This document shows, piece by piece, positions 53,734 through 63,442 of a stretch of 64,000 nucleotides of DNA. The notes under the pieces were generated by a model. It did no database searches and was not told the DNA's origin. It saw only the letters and a program-made list of their open reading frames with translations. Numbering within the stretch: position 1 is the first letter of the stretch; every line of letters starts with the position of its first letter. The stretch comes from Aestuariirhabdus haliotis (GTDB lineage: Bacteria > Pseudomonadota > Gammaproteobacteria > Pseudomonadales > Aestuariirhabdaceae): positions 237,716-301,715 of the forward strand of contig NZ_JAKSDZ010000002.1 in NCBI RefSeq assembly GCF_023509475.1. Direction: 5' to 3'. The translations under genes were made by a program, and so were the position numbers.

Positions 53734-54489
53734 ATGACTAAAAAACAGGGCGATTATCCTTGGGCTATCTACTCCCAAGGGCCTTTGTTATCGTATTTTC
53801 AAAGCCTGCCAGTCACAACAGAACAGGGCACTCCCGTGATCGTCAAAACCCGGCAACTCAGTAAAAAATTCAGCCAACCCATTTTACAAGCCGTCGACCT
53901 TGAAATAACCGCGGGTGAAACGGTTTTGCTGTTGGGCGAAAGCGGTTCTGGTAAATCGACTCTGCTCAATTTATTGGCCGGTTTACAACTTGCCGATAAC
54001 GGCAATATCTGGATTGCTGACCAGCAACTGGACCGTATGAACGACCACCAGCGCACTCTTTTGAGAAGACGGCATATCGGGTTTATTTACCAACATTACA
54101 ATCTGATCCCTACCCTGACCGTAGCAGAAAACCTTCGCCTGCCCCTGCAACTGAACCGCTTAGCCGGTCAGGAAAACCGTCCTGCCGAGTTACTCGATGC
54201 CGTTGGCTTAAGTAATGCCTGCCACCGCATGCCTGGCTCTCTGTCCGGCGGAGAGCAGCAGCGCGTTGCCATTTGCCGCGCCCTGATCCACCGCCCCGAT
54301 CTGGTTCTGGCTGATGAGCCAACGGGGAGTCTCGATAACGTCACAGCACGCGCCGTTACCCGACTGATGTTCGAGCAAATTCGAGCCATGAAGCAGACTC
54401 TGCTCATTGTTAGTCACAATGAAGCGCTTCGTGATCAAGTCGATAAAAGTTACCGATTACACGACGGCAAGCTGGTTCAACTGCCATGA
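53734..54489 (+). CDS. ABC transporter ATP-binding protein (LolD/MacB type)
   Basis: ABC ATPase of 251 residues with Walker A GESGSGKST (69-77), Q loop YQHYNLIPTLTV, signature LSGGEQQ (170-176) and Walker B LVLADEPTGSL (190-200), the pattern of the LolD/FtsE/MacB group. The first 35 residues precede the usual domain start; a GTG at 53836 is an alternative start. Its stop overlaps the permease ATG by 4 bp. Confidence 0.93.
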   Translation: MTKKQGDYPWAIYSQGPLLSYFQSLPVTTEQGTPVIVKTRQLSKKFSQPILQAVDLEITAGETVLLLGESGSGKSTLLNLLAGLQLADNGNIWIADQQLDRMNDHQRTLLRRRHIGFIYQHYNLIPTLTVAENLRLPLQLNRLAGQENRPAELLDAVGLSNACHRMPGSLSGGEQQRVAICRALIHRPDLVLADEPTGSLDNVTARAVTRLMFEQIRAMKQTLLIVSHNEALRDQVDKSYRLHDGKLVQLP

Positions 54490-56999
54490 ATCAGCCGATC
54501 CTTTTGCTGCTACGCGCCATTGTAGGCCATTATCGCAACCACCCCTGGCAGCTTCTGTTAATGTGGGTCGGTATCGCGGTCGGCGTAGCAACCATTATCG
54601 GGGTCGAGCTATTAAATGACAGTGCACGGCGTAGCATCGCTTCATCTCAACAACAGCTCACCTCCGGCGCCAGTCATATCATCGAAGGCGATGCACTTGC
54701 CGTTGAGCAAACCTACCGCAGGATTCAGCGAGAAATCCCCGGTCTAAAAGCAACGCCATTGCTCCGTATTCCCCTGACAGATCCAGACACAGGACATCAA
54801 CTGGAACTGTTGGGAATCGATCCGATTACCCTGTTTGATTTACAACCCAACTTCAATCAGGAGTCATCCTTTCAGGTCAACCCTGAAGAACTCATACCGG
54901 CAAAAAAGGGCCTGTACCTTGATCAAGCAACCGCGCGCATGATGGGCTGGGCAACGGGTCAGGAACGGATCCTCGAAGGCCCTCTGGGATCAAGTTCATT
55001 GCGGTTATTGAAAACCTTCGACAGCATTGCCGTATCCATGTCGGCCAACAAATCTATTGCTCTGATGGATATTGGCAAGGCAATGTCGCTGTTCACCAAG
55101 GCTCCTGCAATCACCCAGATACGATTGAAGCTGGATGACGCCACACTTCAACAAGTGGAAGATCGAATGGTTGCTCCCGCCAGGCTACGTGCTCTGGAAA
55201 ACCGAGTCGGCAGCCTGCTTAAGATGCGCCAATCCTTTGAACTCAGTCTCAATGCGTTAAGCGCAATGGCGTTGCTGATGGGTCTGTTTCTCGTATACAA
55301 CAGCAGTCACTTTGGTTTTCTGCAGCGTCAACCATTGCTAGCGCAACTACGCTCAATGGGCGTCAGTAGTCGCCAGATTGGCACCTGCCTGTCGTTCGAA
55401 TATGCCGTGCTGGCGATCAGTGCCTCTTTGTGTGCCGTCCCACTAGGCTGGCTGTTAGCACACCAACTGGCCAGTTTGATGAGCGCAGGCCATATGGCAG
55501 GAGGCCCCTCTGCCATCTTACTGAATGCCAACAACCTGATTATTGCCATCCTGATCGGCTGCCTGGCCAGCTTTGCCGCCTGCCTGCTGCCGCTTGTGAG
55601 CGCGCCAAAAACAGGCGCGCGCCCTTTTGGTTCAGCGATAAATGTAAGCAATAGCAAGGTCCATCACCCCCGCTGGCAACCGCTTGCCGCCATCGGCTTA
55701 TTAAGCACAGCGGGCCTGTTATTGTCCCTGCCACACACCAGTATTATGGTGAGTTATGGTGCCATCAGCCTGTTACTACTCGGTCTCGCCCTGCTCACCC
55801 CGCTGATTCTGGCAAGCATGCTTAGTCTACTCGAACGATCGCAGAAAACAGCCAATGGGAGGCATTGGTTACCTCTGCTACTGATTCGGGAAACCTTGCG
55901 AAACCTGGGGCGCACTCGCGTCGCGTTAATGGCACTGATGGTTGCTGTGGCAACCAGTTTTGGTATGCAACTGATGATCGACAGCTTTCGCGGGTCCGTA
56001 GAACAGTGGTTGGATCAACGACTGAATGCCCCGGTCTACCTGCGCATGGCAAGCCAGAACCAGCAGCTACGGCCCGACATAGCACCGGCATTACTGACCG
56101 AACTAGGCGGTCTGGAGCGCATTGATTTTGTATCCGAGTTCTCCTTTCAAAAGCTGTGGATTCAGGATCGCCAGGTTGAGGCCATGGTGAATAACTTCCC
56201 TCCCCCTTCCCGGGAGGGGTACCTGTTACTGGAAGACAATGGCCAACCACCCTGGCCGCAACTGAACGAGGGTCCAGCAACATTGGTAAGTGAACCCCTC
56301 GCCTATCATTTGAATATCAGTGTTGGCGACTCCATAACCACCGAGATCAACGGCGAAGCTGTCAGCTTATCCGTGATCGGGATTTTTCAGGATTATGGTA
56401 GCGAACAGGGGCGGCTGCTCCTTGGCAAACCGTTCTATCAAACCTTAACATCGACCAGTCGTATCAGGGCTTTAGGCCTCTATACCGGCATGTCGCTGGA
56501 AGCGCTTCGCCAGCAGCTTGGCAACCGCTGGCTATCCCGCATCGAACTGATCGATCAACAAGGGTTAAAAGAGCGCTCACTAGCCGTATTCGACCAGACA
56601 TTTGCTATCACGTCGGCACTTCAGCTACTGGCCATCATGGTGGCCTTTATGGGGCTTTTTGCTTCCTTACTCGCGATACTGATGGAGCGTAAACAGCAGA
56701 TGAGAGTCTTCCATCAGCTTGGCCTGACGTCATTAGAGCGCGGCTGCCTATTGATGGGTGAAGGAATGATCATTGGGATAGCTGCGGGTGTTCTGGCCAT
56801 TCCCGGCGGTGAAATATTGGCCTGGATTCTGCTAAAAGTGATCAACTTAAAGGCATTTGGCTGGAACCTCGATCTTATCCAGCACAATATGGCCTGGCTG
56901 CACCCCATACTGCTGTCCTGCTTTGCCGCCTTTCTTGCCACCCTCTATCCAGCCTGGCGGTTAGCGGGCCCGCCCCCTCAATCCGAGGAGGCGGAATGA
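54486..56999 (+). CDS. FtsX-like ABC transporter permease
   Basis: A large permease of 837 residues with an N-terminal transmembrane helix, a periplasmic MacB-like domain (about 45-250), FtsX domain helices near 260-385, further helices around 400-510, a second periplasmic segment and a C-terminal FtsX domain (about 710-830). The two-FtsX layout matches AttF/AttG- and YbbP-like proteins. It overlaps its ATPase and the following AttH-like gene by 4 bp each, indicating one operon. Confidence 0.9.
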   Translation: MNQPILLLLRAIVGHYRNHPWQLLLMWVGIAVGVATIIGVELLNDSARRSIASSQQQLTSGASHIIEGDALAVEQTYRRIQREIPGLKATPLLRIPLTDPDTGHQLELLGIDPITLFDLQPNFNQESSFQVNPEELIPAKKGLYLDQATARMMGWATGQERILEGPLGSSSLRLLKTFDSIAVSMSANKSIALMDIGKAMSLFTKAPAITQIRLKLDDATLQQVEDRMVAPARLRALENRVGSLLKMRQSFELSLNALSAMALLMGLFLVYNSSHFGFLQRQPLLAQLRSMGVSSRQIGTCLSFEYAVLAISASLCAVPLGWLLAHQLASLMSAGHMAGGPSAILLNANNLIIAILIGCLASFAACLLPLVSAPKTGARPFGSAINVSNSKVHHPRWQPLAAIGLLSTAGLLLSLPHTSIMVSYGAISLLLLGLALLTPLILASMLSLLERSQKTANGRHWLPLLLIRETLRNLGRTRVALMALMVAVATSFGMQLMIDSFRGSVEQWLDQRLNAPVYLRMASQNQQLRPDIAPALLTELGGLERIDFVSEFSFQKLWIQDRQVEAMVNNFPPPSREGYLLLEDNGQPPWPQLNEGPATLVSEPLAYHLNISVGDSITTEINGEAVSLSVIGIFQDYGSEQGRLLLGKPFYQTLTSTSRIRALGLYTGMSLEALRQQLGNRWLSRIELIDQQGLKERSLAVFDQTFAITSALQLLAIMVAFMGLFASLLAILMERKQQMRVFHQLGLTSLERGCLLMGEGMIIGIAAGVLAIPGGEILAWILLKVINLKAFGWNLDLIQHNMAWLHPILLSCFAAFLATLYPAWRLAGPPPQSEEAE

Positions 57000-58156
57000 A
57001 ACCCTTGTATCGCCAACCGTTACTCATACTCACTCTTGCTTTGACCGTTCTTGCGGCGTTGCTCTGGTCTGGATTGCCTAACGATGATCAAAGCCCTGAT
57101 CTCACAGAGCAAAACAGTCCTCTCACTTCGTTACTCGGAGGCCTGGAGCCTGAAGAGCCCTTTCCTCAAGTGAGCGCCCCACGGCCCTTCGACTTCCCCG
57201 CAGATCATCTTGAGCATCCCGAATATCAAAACGAGTGGTGGTACTTTACCGGGCACCTGAAGGAGGTTGGGCAAGATGATTATCAATATGGTTTTCAATT
57301 CACTTTATTTCGACACGCACTCGCACCTCCGCGGCCGGATGATACCGATTGGGCTTCCAACCAGATTTATATGGGCCACCTGGCATTGACAGACTTCACT
57401 ACCGGACGCCACATGGCTACTGAAATTTTCAGCCGCAAGGGACCAGATCTCGCGGGAACAGCATTGCAACCACCTCAGGTTTGGGTGAAACACTGGCGGA
57501 TCCAGTCGCAACAGAACGACCGCTGGTTACCCTTGATGTTAGAAGCAAATGCGCCAGAGCTTCCTTTGAAGCTTGCGTTAACAGCTACCAGCCAAATCCC
57601 CCCTGTGCTGCAAGGCATTGAAGGTTACAGTCCCAAGAGTCCAGCCACTGCATCCTATTACTATTCTTACACTCACCTTGAGATTTTCGGCACCCTGTCA
57701 ACCGATAACAAGCATGAAACGCACGTTACAGGCCAGGCCTGGTTCGACCATGAATGGAGTAGCAGCTACCTGGAATCAGATCAAAAGGGGTGGGACTGGT
57801 TCTCCCTGCAGCTGGATAACGGCATGGCCTTGATGCTGTTTGAGATCCGAAGTCCAGTGCCTGAATTGAATACACGAACCGTCACTCTAACCGATGCCAA
57901 CGGACAAAAAATCCCTCTGACACCCAGCGACGTTGAAACCTCGGTGACCAAACACTGGCAGAGTCCCAGCGGTAGAAATTATCCAGCGCAATGGCGGCTA
58001 CGAATACCCTCACAACAGATGGATGTAATAATTACGCCACGAGTGGCTGATCAAGAAATGCGGCTTACGGTGGTGTACTGGGAGGGCGCTGTCCAGGTAA
58101 AGGGCACTCACCAGGGTGTAGGTTACGTAGAACTTAGCGGCTACCAGGAAGAATAA
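56996..58156 (+). CDS. AttH/CrtC-like lipocalin-domain exported protein
   Basis: A 386-residue protein with an N-terminal signal or anchor (LILTLALTVLAALLWSG) and the lipocalin-like carotenoid 1,2-hydratase/AttH domain: PADHLEHPEYQNEWWYFTGHL, QFTLFRHALAPP and GQAWFDHEWSSSYL. The operon with an ABC ATPase and FtsX permease is the same arrangement as the Agrobacterium att genes. It may receive or modify a lipid-like substrate moved by the transporter; that is inference. RBS GAGGAGG precedes the overlapping ATG. Confidence 0.9.
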   Translation: MKPLYRQPLLILTLALTVLAALLWSGLPNDDQSPDLTEQNSPLTSLLGGLEPEEPFPQVSAPRPFDFPADHLEHPEYQNEWWYFTGHLKEVGQDDYQYGFQFTLFRHALAPPRPDDTDWASNQIYMGHLALTDFTTGRHMATEIFSRKGPDLAGTALQPPQVWVKHWRIQSQQNDRWLPLMLEANAPELPLKLALTATSQIPPVLQGIEGYSPKSPATASYYYSYTHLEIFGTLSTDNKHETHVTGQAWFDHEWSSSYLESDQKGWDWFSLQLDNGMALMLFEIRSPVPELNTRTVTLTDANGQKIPLTPSDVETSVTKHWQSPSGRNYPAQWRLRIPSQQMDVIITPRVADQEMRLTVVYWEGAVQVKGTHQGVGYVELSGYQEE

Positions 58157-58328
58157 TGGTATTCCCCAAAAACGCCCCAGAAACCAGACAGTAACGCTGA
58201 TAAATTGTTATTATTTTCAAGACCGCCAGCGCCGGATGTAAACCGGCCAAAAGAAAACCTTATTCACCGGAAACTACCTGTGAAAAATGAGCGATGCATA
58301 ACATCGCGGATAGAAAGCCAATATCTCG

Positions 58329-58592
58329 CTAGACTGAATGATCACAACGGGTTTGTTGCTGAGCCAAAGAGGACCCAGGCACCGGATCTATACCACTGCA
58401 ACTACTGAAAGGATGACAGCGACCAAGGCGTTTCAATGACAACCAACCGCCCTTGATGACGCCATGCAATTCAATCGCTTCCAGCGCATATTCTGAACAG
58501 GTGGGATAAAACCGGCAACGCGGCCCTAACAGCGGGCTAATGGCCAGTTGATAGCATCGCAGTAGTTTTTTAATTAGATATTTCACGCTCAT
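58329..58592 (-). CDS. yidD: Membrane protein insertion efficiency factor YidD
   Basis: Small membrane-associated protein of 87 residues with the family core [31 protein letters not shown] in outline ([18 protein letters not shown]), [20 protein letters not shown]. yidD normally sits between rnpA and yidC; here neither neighbour is present. The upstream 170 bp and downstream 250 bp hold nothing else I can support. Confidence 0.93.
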   Translation of the reverse strand: MSVKYLIKKLLRCYQLAISPLLGPRCRFYPTCSEYALEAIELHGVIKGGWLSLKRLGRCHPFSSCSGIDPVPGSSLAQQQTRCDHSV

Positions 58593-58847
58593 CCAGTCAA
58601 CTGAGTTTAGCTTGAGTTGAATTATAACAGTTCAGCCTATTCTCAGCGATTGGGGCTCCAAGCAGGTGCCTGGCCCCTAAATTCATCATTGCCCACAGGC
58701 TTACCCCTACTCGCACCACGCCATACACTCCCCCCTCAATGAGGTTTGATGATCAAAGTCACTATTTCGTTCTTTTGCGGAAACTGCGTATTTACCCTGT
58801 AGCCACCGAGAGCTATGTTTATCGCAGAAAATCTAGAGGTAATACCA

Positions 58848-59135
58848 ATGATCGGTTATTTGAAGCACCTCCTGCATAGGAATGAGGTCAAGCGACAATA
58901 CGGCTTCTTCTCTGACTACCGCGTCTGTGTCATTGACCTGCTCAAACGATCCCTGACGGATCAATCACAAAATAAGACCGGGCTATTTGAAATCAATAGT
59001 AGTCAGATCGACGGTCGGCTATCCAAGGTGATTCAAAAAGATTGGCATAAAGGGGTCAATGCACACACCTGCCGCGATGAGTTGCTCCACGAAATGCACC
59101 AAATCAGCCAGTCATCTCATAAAAACGCGGCTTAA
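58848..59135 (+). CDS. Hypothetical protein
   Basis: An open frame of 95 residues starting MIGYLKHLLHRNEV, with AGAGGT eight bases before the ATG. It is basic, contains no signal or clear membrane helix and several His and Cys, and looks soluble. I do not recognise a family. An ATG 11 codons upstream is also in frame. It lies alone between yidD and the convergent membrane protein gene. Confidence 0.5.
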   Translation: MIGYLKHLLHRNEVKRQYGFFSDYRVCVIDLLKRSLTDQSQNKTGLFEINSSQIDGRLSKVIQKDWHKGVNAHTCRDELLHEMHQISQSSHKNAA

Positions 59136-59210
59136 TAATCTGCCTACTACTTTGACGACCCACTCTTTGGCGAGAGCGGGTCCCTTGCGTCAATACGATA
59201 TCGATGTGGG

Positions 59211-61046
59211 CTAGTCAAAGATTCCTTTCAACGCCCCGCCTACCTCTTGACCCAGTTTCGACTCCACTTCTTTTTGGGCTTTCTCCCGGGCCTGCTCGAC
59301 GTGTTTATCGGTCTCCTGTTTAACTCGCGCTTTCACCAGATCACCCGCGGCGGCGGCCAAGTCGTCTTTCAAGCCTTGCTGATCAACCGATATCGCCGGT
59401 GACGCCAGCGGACCGGTCAGCTGTACTCGAGTTTTTAAACGTTTGATTGGCGCTTCCCCGGCCCCTTCTATGGCAAGGGTTGCATTGGTAAGCACGACAT
59501 TGAGCGGCAGCTCAATCGAAGCCTCGGAGCCCACAGAAAGGATTCCGTCCGCTTTAAGCGCCAACTCCCCCCCTCGCAGAGTCGTATCGCCATCCAGTTT
59601 CAGCTGTTCTAACAGAGGTTCAGCGGGCCATTTTTGCAGCAGGATGCCAATTTTGTTCTCACCCCCTCCCTGCTTAAACTGACCCAGAGTCAATCTGGAG
59701 AGCAAACGCTGATCGCTCGATTCAATCTCAATACGCGGCGTTTGAGAGGATAGCCATGGCTGGCTGGATATCTCCCGGGCCCTGATCTCCAGGGTGGCTT
59801 GTGGCCAATCCGTCACAGCAACCTTATCAGCAAACAGTTCACCCACGGATAGCGAAGGCACCTGTTGCACCAGATGATTGGCTCGAACGCTGGCGTAACC
59901 ATAACGCTCAATTTCACGACGTAAACGCTCTTCAAGCGACTCTGCTGCCGTCGTTGTTTTTCCTTCTGAAGGCAAAGGTAAACGTTCAACCCACTGAGCA
60001 AGCTGCTGAAAACGTTGGCGCCACAGCTGTCCCGTGGTAATAAACTGGTCCAGATCCCCTTTCACTCTGCTGCCGTTAATCTCATTCTCTGCTGTAACAG
60101 GGGCAGCCGTTGACGCCTCCTGCACCGGTTCAACCAGGCGCTGTCCAGCCACCGCACGCGGAGAACCATAGGCACCCCCCGAAATCGCCACTCTGTCGAG
60201 GCGCAATCGTTTGCGCAGCAGATCCATGCTGCTGAGATTGGCCTCAATGCGATCTGCACTGAACAGGTTTCTGTCGAGATGATTCGGATCGGTCATCGCC
60301 AATCCCTCTAATACCAGACGCCCGTCGGCCAGATCCAGAGTACCGCCTTCAAGCTCGACAGTGGCGCCATTCGCCCGTTCCAGGCCGCCACGAAGCTGCT
60401 CAATCACCCAGCTACTGGCAAGCAGGCTTTGGGCAAGCCATAACAAGAGACAAAGCGCGATGGCGACTAGCACCCCTGGCCAGCGAATCAGCTTACCCCG
60501 GGCCTGCAACACCTCTTCGTAACGCTGGCCGCTGCCAGATCCCAGAAACACCCAGGTGATCAACTTCCCGGTTACCCCCGCAGACAGGTTGGCATAAAGA
60601 TCACTGTTTTTCTCAAGGGAAGCCATTTTGCGCCGGAAACCACCCAACACAACAATCAGGGCAAACGCACATGCCGCTCCCAAAACCAAACCTAGCACCA
60701 GGGCTCCGGTCGTCAGGTAATACTCAAACCCGAATAGCGCCAACACCGGTGTATTAACCAGAAACACAAAAAAGGATTCCGTCCCTCCCTCAAGCAACAC
60801 GCGACCAATAGCAAAGCTGAGCGGCTGCAGTAGCAGCGAAAGTAATTTGGCGACAGCAAACAACAAGCCCACAAGCGTCAGGTTTGCATTAAACACCAGC
60901 AATAACAGAATGGTCGCGAGCATCAGTCCCGGCGCCGAAGAAAAGCCGGGAAGAAAACCCAGCACAACAGCAAGCATGGAACCGATGGCTAATTGTGCCG
61001 GGGTAGTGTTACCTCGAAGTAGCGCACCCAGTTTACGAGTGATCAT
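59211..61046 (-). CDS. Membrane protein: TIGR03546/DUF2062-like N-terminus fused to AsmA-like (TIGR03545-type) domain
   Basis: The 611 residues start with about 150 residues of membrane helices (TPAQLAIGSMLAVVLGFLPG, ESFFVFLVNTPVLALFGFEYY) resembling TIGR03546/DUF2062 proteins. A further transmembrane helix near 190-210 leads into a periplasmic part with AsmA-like repeats (LEGGTLDLADGRLVLEGLAM, LRLDRVAISGGAYGS) like TIGR03545, ending in a Lys/Glu-rich coiled segment. These two families are usually adjacent separate genes. Function unknown; likely envelope-related. Confidence 0.7.
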   Translation of the reverse strand: MITRKLGALLRGNTTPAQLAIGSMLAVVLGFLPGFSSAPGLMLATILLLLVFNANLTLVGLLFAVAKLLSLLLQPLSFAIGRVLLEGGTESFFVFLVNTPVLALFGFEYYLTTGALVLGLVLGAACAFALIVVLGGFRRKMASLEKNSDLYANLSAGVTGKLITWVFLGSGSGQRYEEVLQARGKLIRWPGVLVAIALCLLLWLAQSLLASSWVIEQLRGGLERANGATVELEGGTLDLADGRLVLEGLAMTDPNHLDRNLFSADRIEANLSSMDLLRKRLRLDRVAISGGAYGSPRAVAGQRLVEPVQEASTAAPVTAENEINGSRVKGDLDQFITTGQLWRQRFQQLAQWVERLPLPSEGKTTTAAESLEERLRREIERYGYASVRANHLVQQVPSLSVGELFADKVAVTDWPQATLEIRAREISSQPWLSSQTPRIEIESSDQRLLSRLTLGQFKQGGGENKIGILLQKWPAEPLLEQLKLDGDTTLRGGELALKADGILSVGSEASIELPLNVVLTNATLAIEGAGEAPIKRLKTRVQLTGPLASPAISVDQQGLKDDLAAAAGDLVKARVKQETDKHVEQAREKAQKEVESKLGQEVGGALKGIFD

Positions 61047-61213
61047 TTTTATTCCCTTGGAAGTTGCTGAATACTGCAGGCAGAAAAACTACCCTCTCAT
61101 GGCAAACTGTAATAATACCCTGACATGAGTGACACCACGCTTGCTAAACGTAGATAATTTAAGCATTTTCAGATAGCCAAATACGACCGCAAGTGGTCAT
61201 CATGCGATGAGGG

Positions 61214-61771
61214 CTATTTAAGCTCCGCATGCCGGTAGCAGCTGGTAAGGTGGTCATTGACCATTCCTGTGGCCTGCATATAGGCATAGCAAATAGTGCT
61301 TCCCACAAAGTTAAACCCTTTTTTCTTCAAATCTTTACTCATTGCATCCGACTCCGGCGTAGTCACCGGAACCTCGGACATAGTTCGCCAATGATTCTGA
61401 CGAACCTCGTGGTCCATAAAATGCCATATATAGTCATTAAAACTATCGACGGACTCTAATAAATCGAGATAGGCACGAGCATTACGCCGAAAAGATTCGA
61501 TCTTCAGTCGATTGCGTATTATCGCCGGATTTCCTTGCAGCTTGGCCAGCTTGGCATCGCTGTACCGGGCAATTTTTTGAGCATCAAAACCGTCAAACAG
61601 TTTGCGATAGGCCTCACGCTTATTCAACACGGTAATCCATGACAAGCCAGCCTGCGCCCCTTCCAATAGCAGAAACTCGAACAACCGGGCATCCTCGTGC
61701 AATGGAACCCCCCACTCGGTGTCGTGGTACTCGCAATACAGTTCTGTGGTGGGCCAGGGGCAGCGTTCCAT
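61214..61771 (-). CDS. tag: DNA-3-methyladenine glycosylase I (Tag)
   Basis: Base-excision repair enzyme that removes 3-methyladenine. From the ATG at 61771 (MERCPW) the protein has 185 residues. The zinc-binding Cys4, His16 (EYHDTEWGVP) and C-terminal NDHLTSCYRH are in place, as are LLLEGAQAGLSWITVLNKRE and FNFVGSTICYAYMQATGMVNDH. A longer open frame upstream lacks the conserved start. Confidence 0.96.
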   Translation of the reverse strand: MERCPWPTTELYCEYHDTEWGVPLHEDARLFEFLLLEGAQAGLSWITVLNKREAYRKLFDGFDAQKIARYSDAKLAKLQGNPAIIRNRLKIESFRRNARAYLDLLESVDSFNDYIWHFMDHEVRQNHWRTMSEVPVTTPESDAMSKDLKKKGFNFVGSTICYAYMQATGMVNDHLTSCYRHAELK

Positions 61772-61914
61772 GTTCACAATCCTTGTTTGGACAACAGGCC
61801 AGAGGATTGCTTGATTACCAATCCTGGTCAAGTCCGAAGGGCGATATAGTCACTGTTGTTTTGGTAACGAACTGTCTATGCTATTGCGATTCAATATTCT
61901 GATGGGAGAAAGAG

Positions 61915-62877
61915 ATGAAGGCGATTCAGGTTCACGAACATGGTGATATCGATGTTCTCAAACTCGAGGAGATTTCTGACCTGCAGCCTGGCGACGAGCA
62001 AGTGGTCGTCTCAATCAAAGCCGCCGGGGTCAATCCTGTCGATACTTACATTAGAGCCGGTATCAACAACTACAGCGCCCTGTTTCCTCACTGCCCTGGT
62101 AAGGATGCCGCCGGCACGGTGCTCAAGGTGGGTAAAGAAGTCACTCGGGTCAAGGCTGGTGATCGGGTCTACTGCGCGGGCAACCTGACCGGTGCCAGTG
62201 CAGAACAAACGCTCTGCAACGAAAATCAGGTACAGCCTTTACCCGACAATATCAGCTTCGAACAAGGCGCCTGTATTGGTGTGCCCTACACAACCGCCTG
62301 GCGCGCACTGTTCATTCGGGCCCACGCCATGCCGGCTGAAACCGTACTGATTCATGGTGCGAGTGGCGGTGTTGGGCTCGCCGCCGTGCAGCTGGCCAAA
62401 GCCGCGGGTTTACGGGTCATTGGTACCGCCAGCACTGATGTTGGTCGCGATTTGGTCTTGGCCAATGGCGCACACCATGCGCTTGATCACAACGACCCTG
62501 AACACCTGCAAGAGGTAATCGCCCTCACCGGTGGACAAGGGGTCAATCTGATCCTGGAGATGCTGGCCAACGTTAATCTGGGCCATGACCTGTCGGCTCT
62601 GGCCAAAGAAGGACGGGTTGTGGTGATTGGTAGCAGAGGGCCGGTAGAGATCAATCCGCGCGACACCATGGCTCGAGATGCCGCCATTCTGGGTATGGCA
62701 CTGGCCAATGCAACCCCGGCAGAACTGCGACGCATCCACGCCTCAATCGTGGCCGGGCTCGAAAATGGGTCACTGAATCCGGTCGTCAACAAAAGCTTCC
62801 CATTAGCGCAAATGGGTCTGGCTCATGAGGCCGTATTGGAGCCTGGCGCCTGCGGTAACATTGTGGTCACGGTTTAG
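61915..62877 (+). CDS. Zinc-independent quinone oxidoreductase (Qor/zeta-crystallin family)
   Basis: NADPH-dependent medium-chain reductase of 320 residues. The N-terminal catalytic domain shows AAGVNPVDTYIRAG and FPHCPGKDAAGTV; the cofactor fold has VLIHGASGGVGLAAVQLAK (about 143-161). The zinc ligands of alcohol dehydrogenases are absent, as in quinone reductases. GGGAGAAAGAG precedes the ATG. It stands alone, divergent from tag. Confidence 0.92.
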   Translation: MKAIQVHEHGDIDVLKLEEISDLQPGDEQVVVSIKAAGVNPVDTYIRAGINNYSALFPHCPGKDAAGTVLKVGKEVTRVKAGDRVYCAGNLTGASAEQTLCNENQVQPLPDNISFEQGACIGVPYTTAWRALFIRAHAMPAETVLIHGASGGVGLAAVQLAKAAGLRVIGTASTDVGRDLVLANGAHHALDHNDPEHLQEVIALTGGQGVNLILEMLANVNLGHDLSALAKEGRVVVIGSRGPVEINPRDTMARDAAILGMALANATPAELRRIHASIVAGLENGSLNPVVNKSFPLAQMGLAHEAVLEPGACGNIVVTV

Positions 62878-62887
62878 CCGGCCTAGC

Positions 62888-62911
62888 CCCGGGGTCAACT
62901 TAGGCCCCGGG
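62888..62911. terminator. GC-rich hairpin downstream of the quinone oxidoreductase gene
   Basis: CCCGGGG / CCCCGGG with a 10-base loop lies 11 bp after the stop. There is no T-run, so termination would be imperfect. Confidence 0.5.
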
Positions 62912-62968
62912 AACCAAGCTTCTGCGTGATGGTCTCAACAAACAACAGGACTGAAAAGTATATTCATA

Positions 62969-63337
62969 ATGATCCGATCGTTATTCACTGCCTTATTTGC
63001 CGGAGCCCTCTTGCTCAGTGGTTGCACTCAGCTTGAACAAGAAAACCTGCGCTACCCTCTAAACGTCAATACACACCTGTCAGGCAATAGACTCGAGGTC
63101 AGGGTAAATTCGCCGACCAAAGGCCCTGTAAAACAAGCTCAAATCCAGGTGATTGACGAAGATACACAGCAAGTCATTGTCGATGCGCCGCTCAATAATA
63201 ACGGTCTATTGCGCTTTAGAGTCCCCTCCCTTTCGACCCGTTTGACCGTGTTGGCGGTTGATAACGAAGGCAATGAGGGAAGACGCCTGCTAACCGGTGA
63301 TGAGCTGATGAACGACGATATTGGATCAGGGCAATAA
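62969..63337 (+). CDS. Small putative lipoprotein (tandem paralogue 1)
   Basis: A 122-residue precursor with a lipoprotein signal (lipobox LSGC, Cys19). The mature part shows YPLNVNTHLSGNRLEVRVNSPTKGPVKQAQIQV in outline, a predicted all-beta domain, and a short acidic tail. I do not recognise a family. Its neighbour 105 bp downstream is clearly related throughout. Localisation to a lipid-anchored envelope site is inferred from the lipobox. Confidence 0.8.
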   Translation: MIRSLFTALFAGALLLSGCTQLEQENLRYPLNVNTHLSGNRLEVRVNSPTKGPVKQAQIQVIDEDTQQVIVDAPLNNNGLLRFRVPSLSTRLTVLAVDNEGNEGRRLLTGDELMNDDIGSGQ

Positions 63338-63442
63338 TTGGATAAAGCTGAACAAGCCCATCATGAGTTCCACTGGAAAGAGTAACAACGGGCACCGCAT
63401 CGCTCTTGAGCTGACAAATAAGATATAGACCGAGATAGCATT

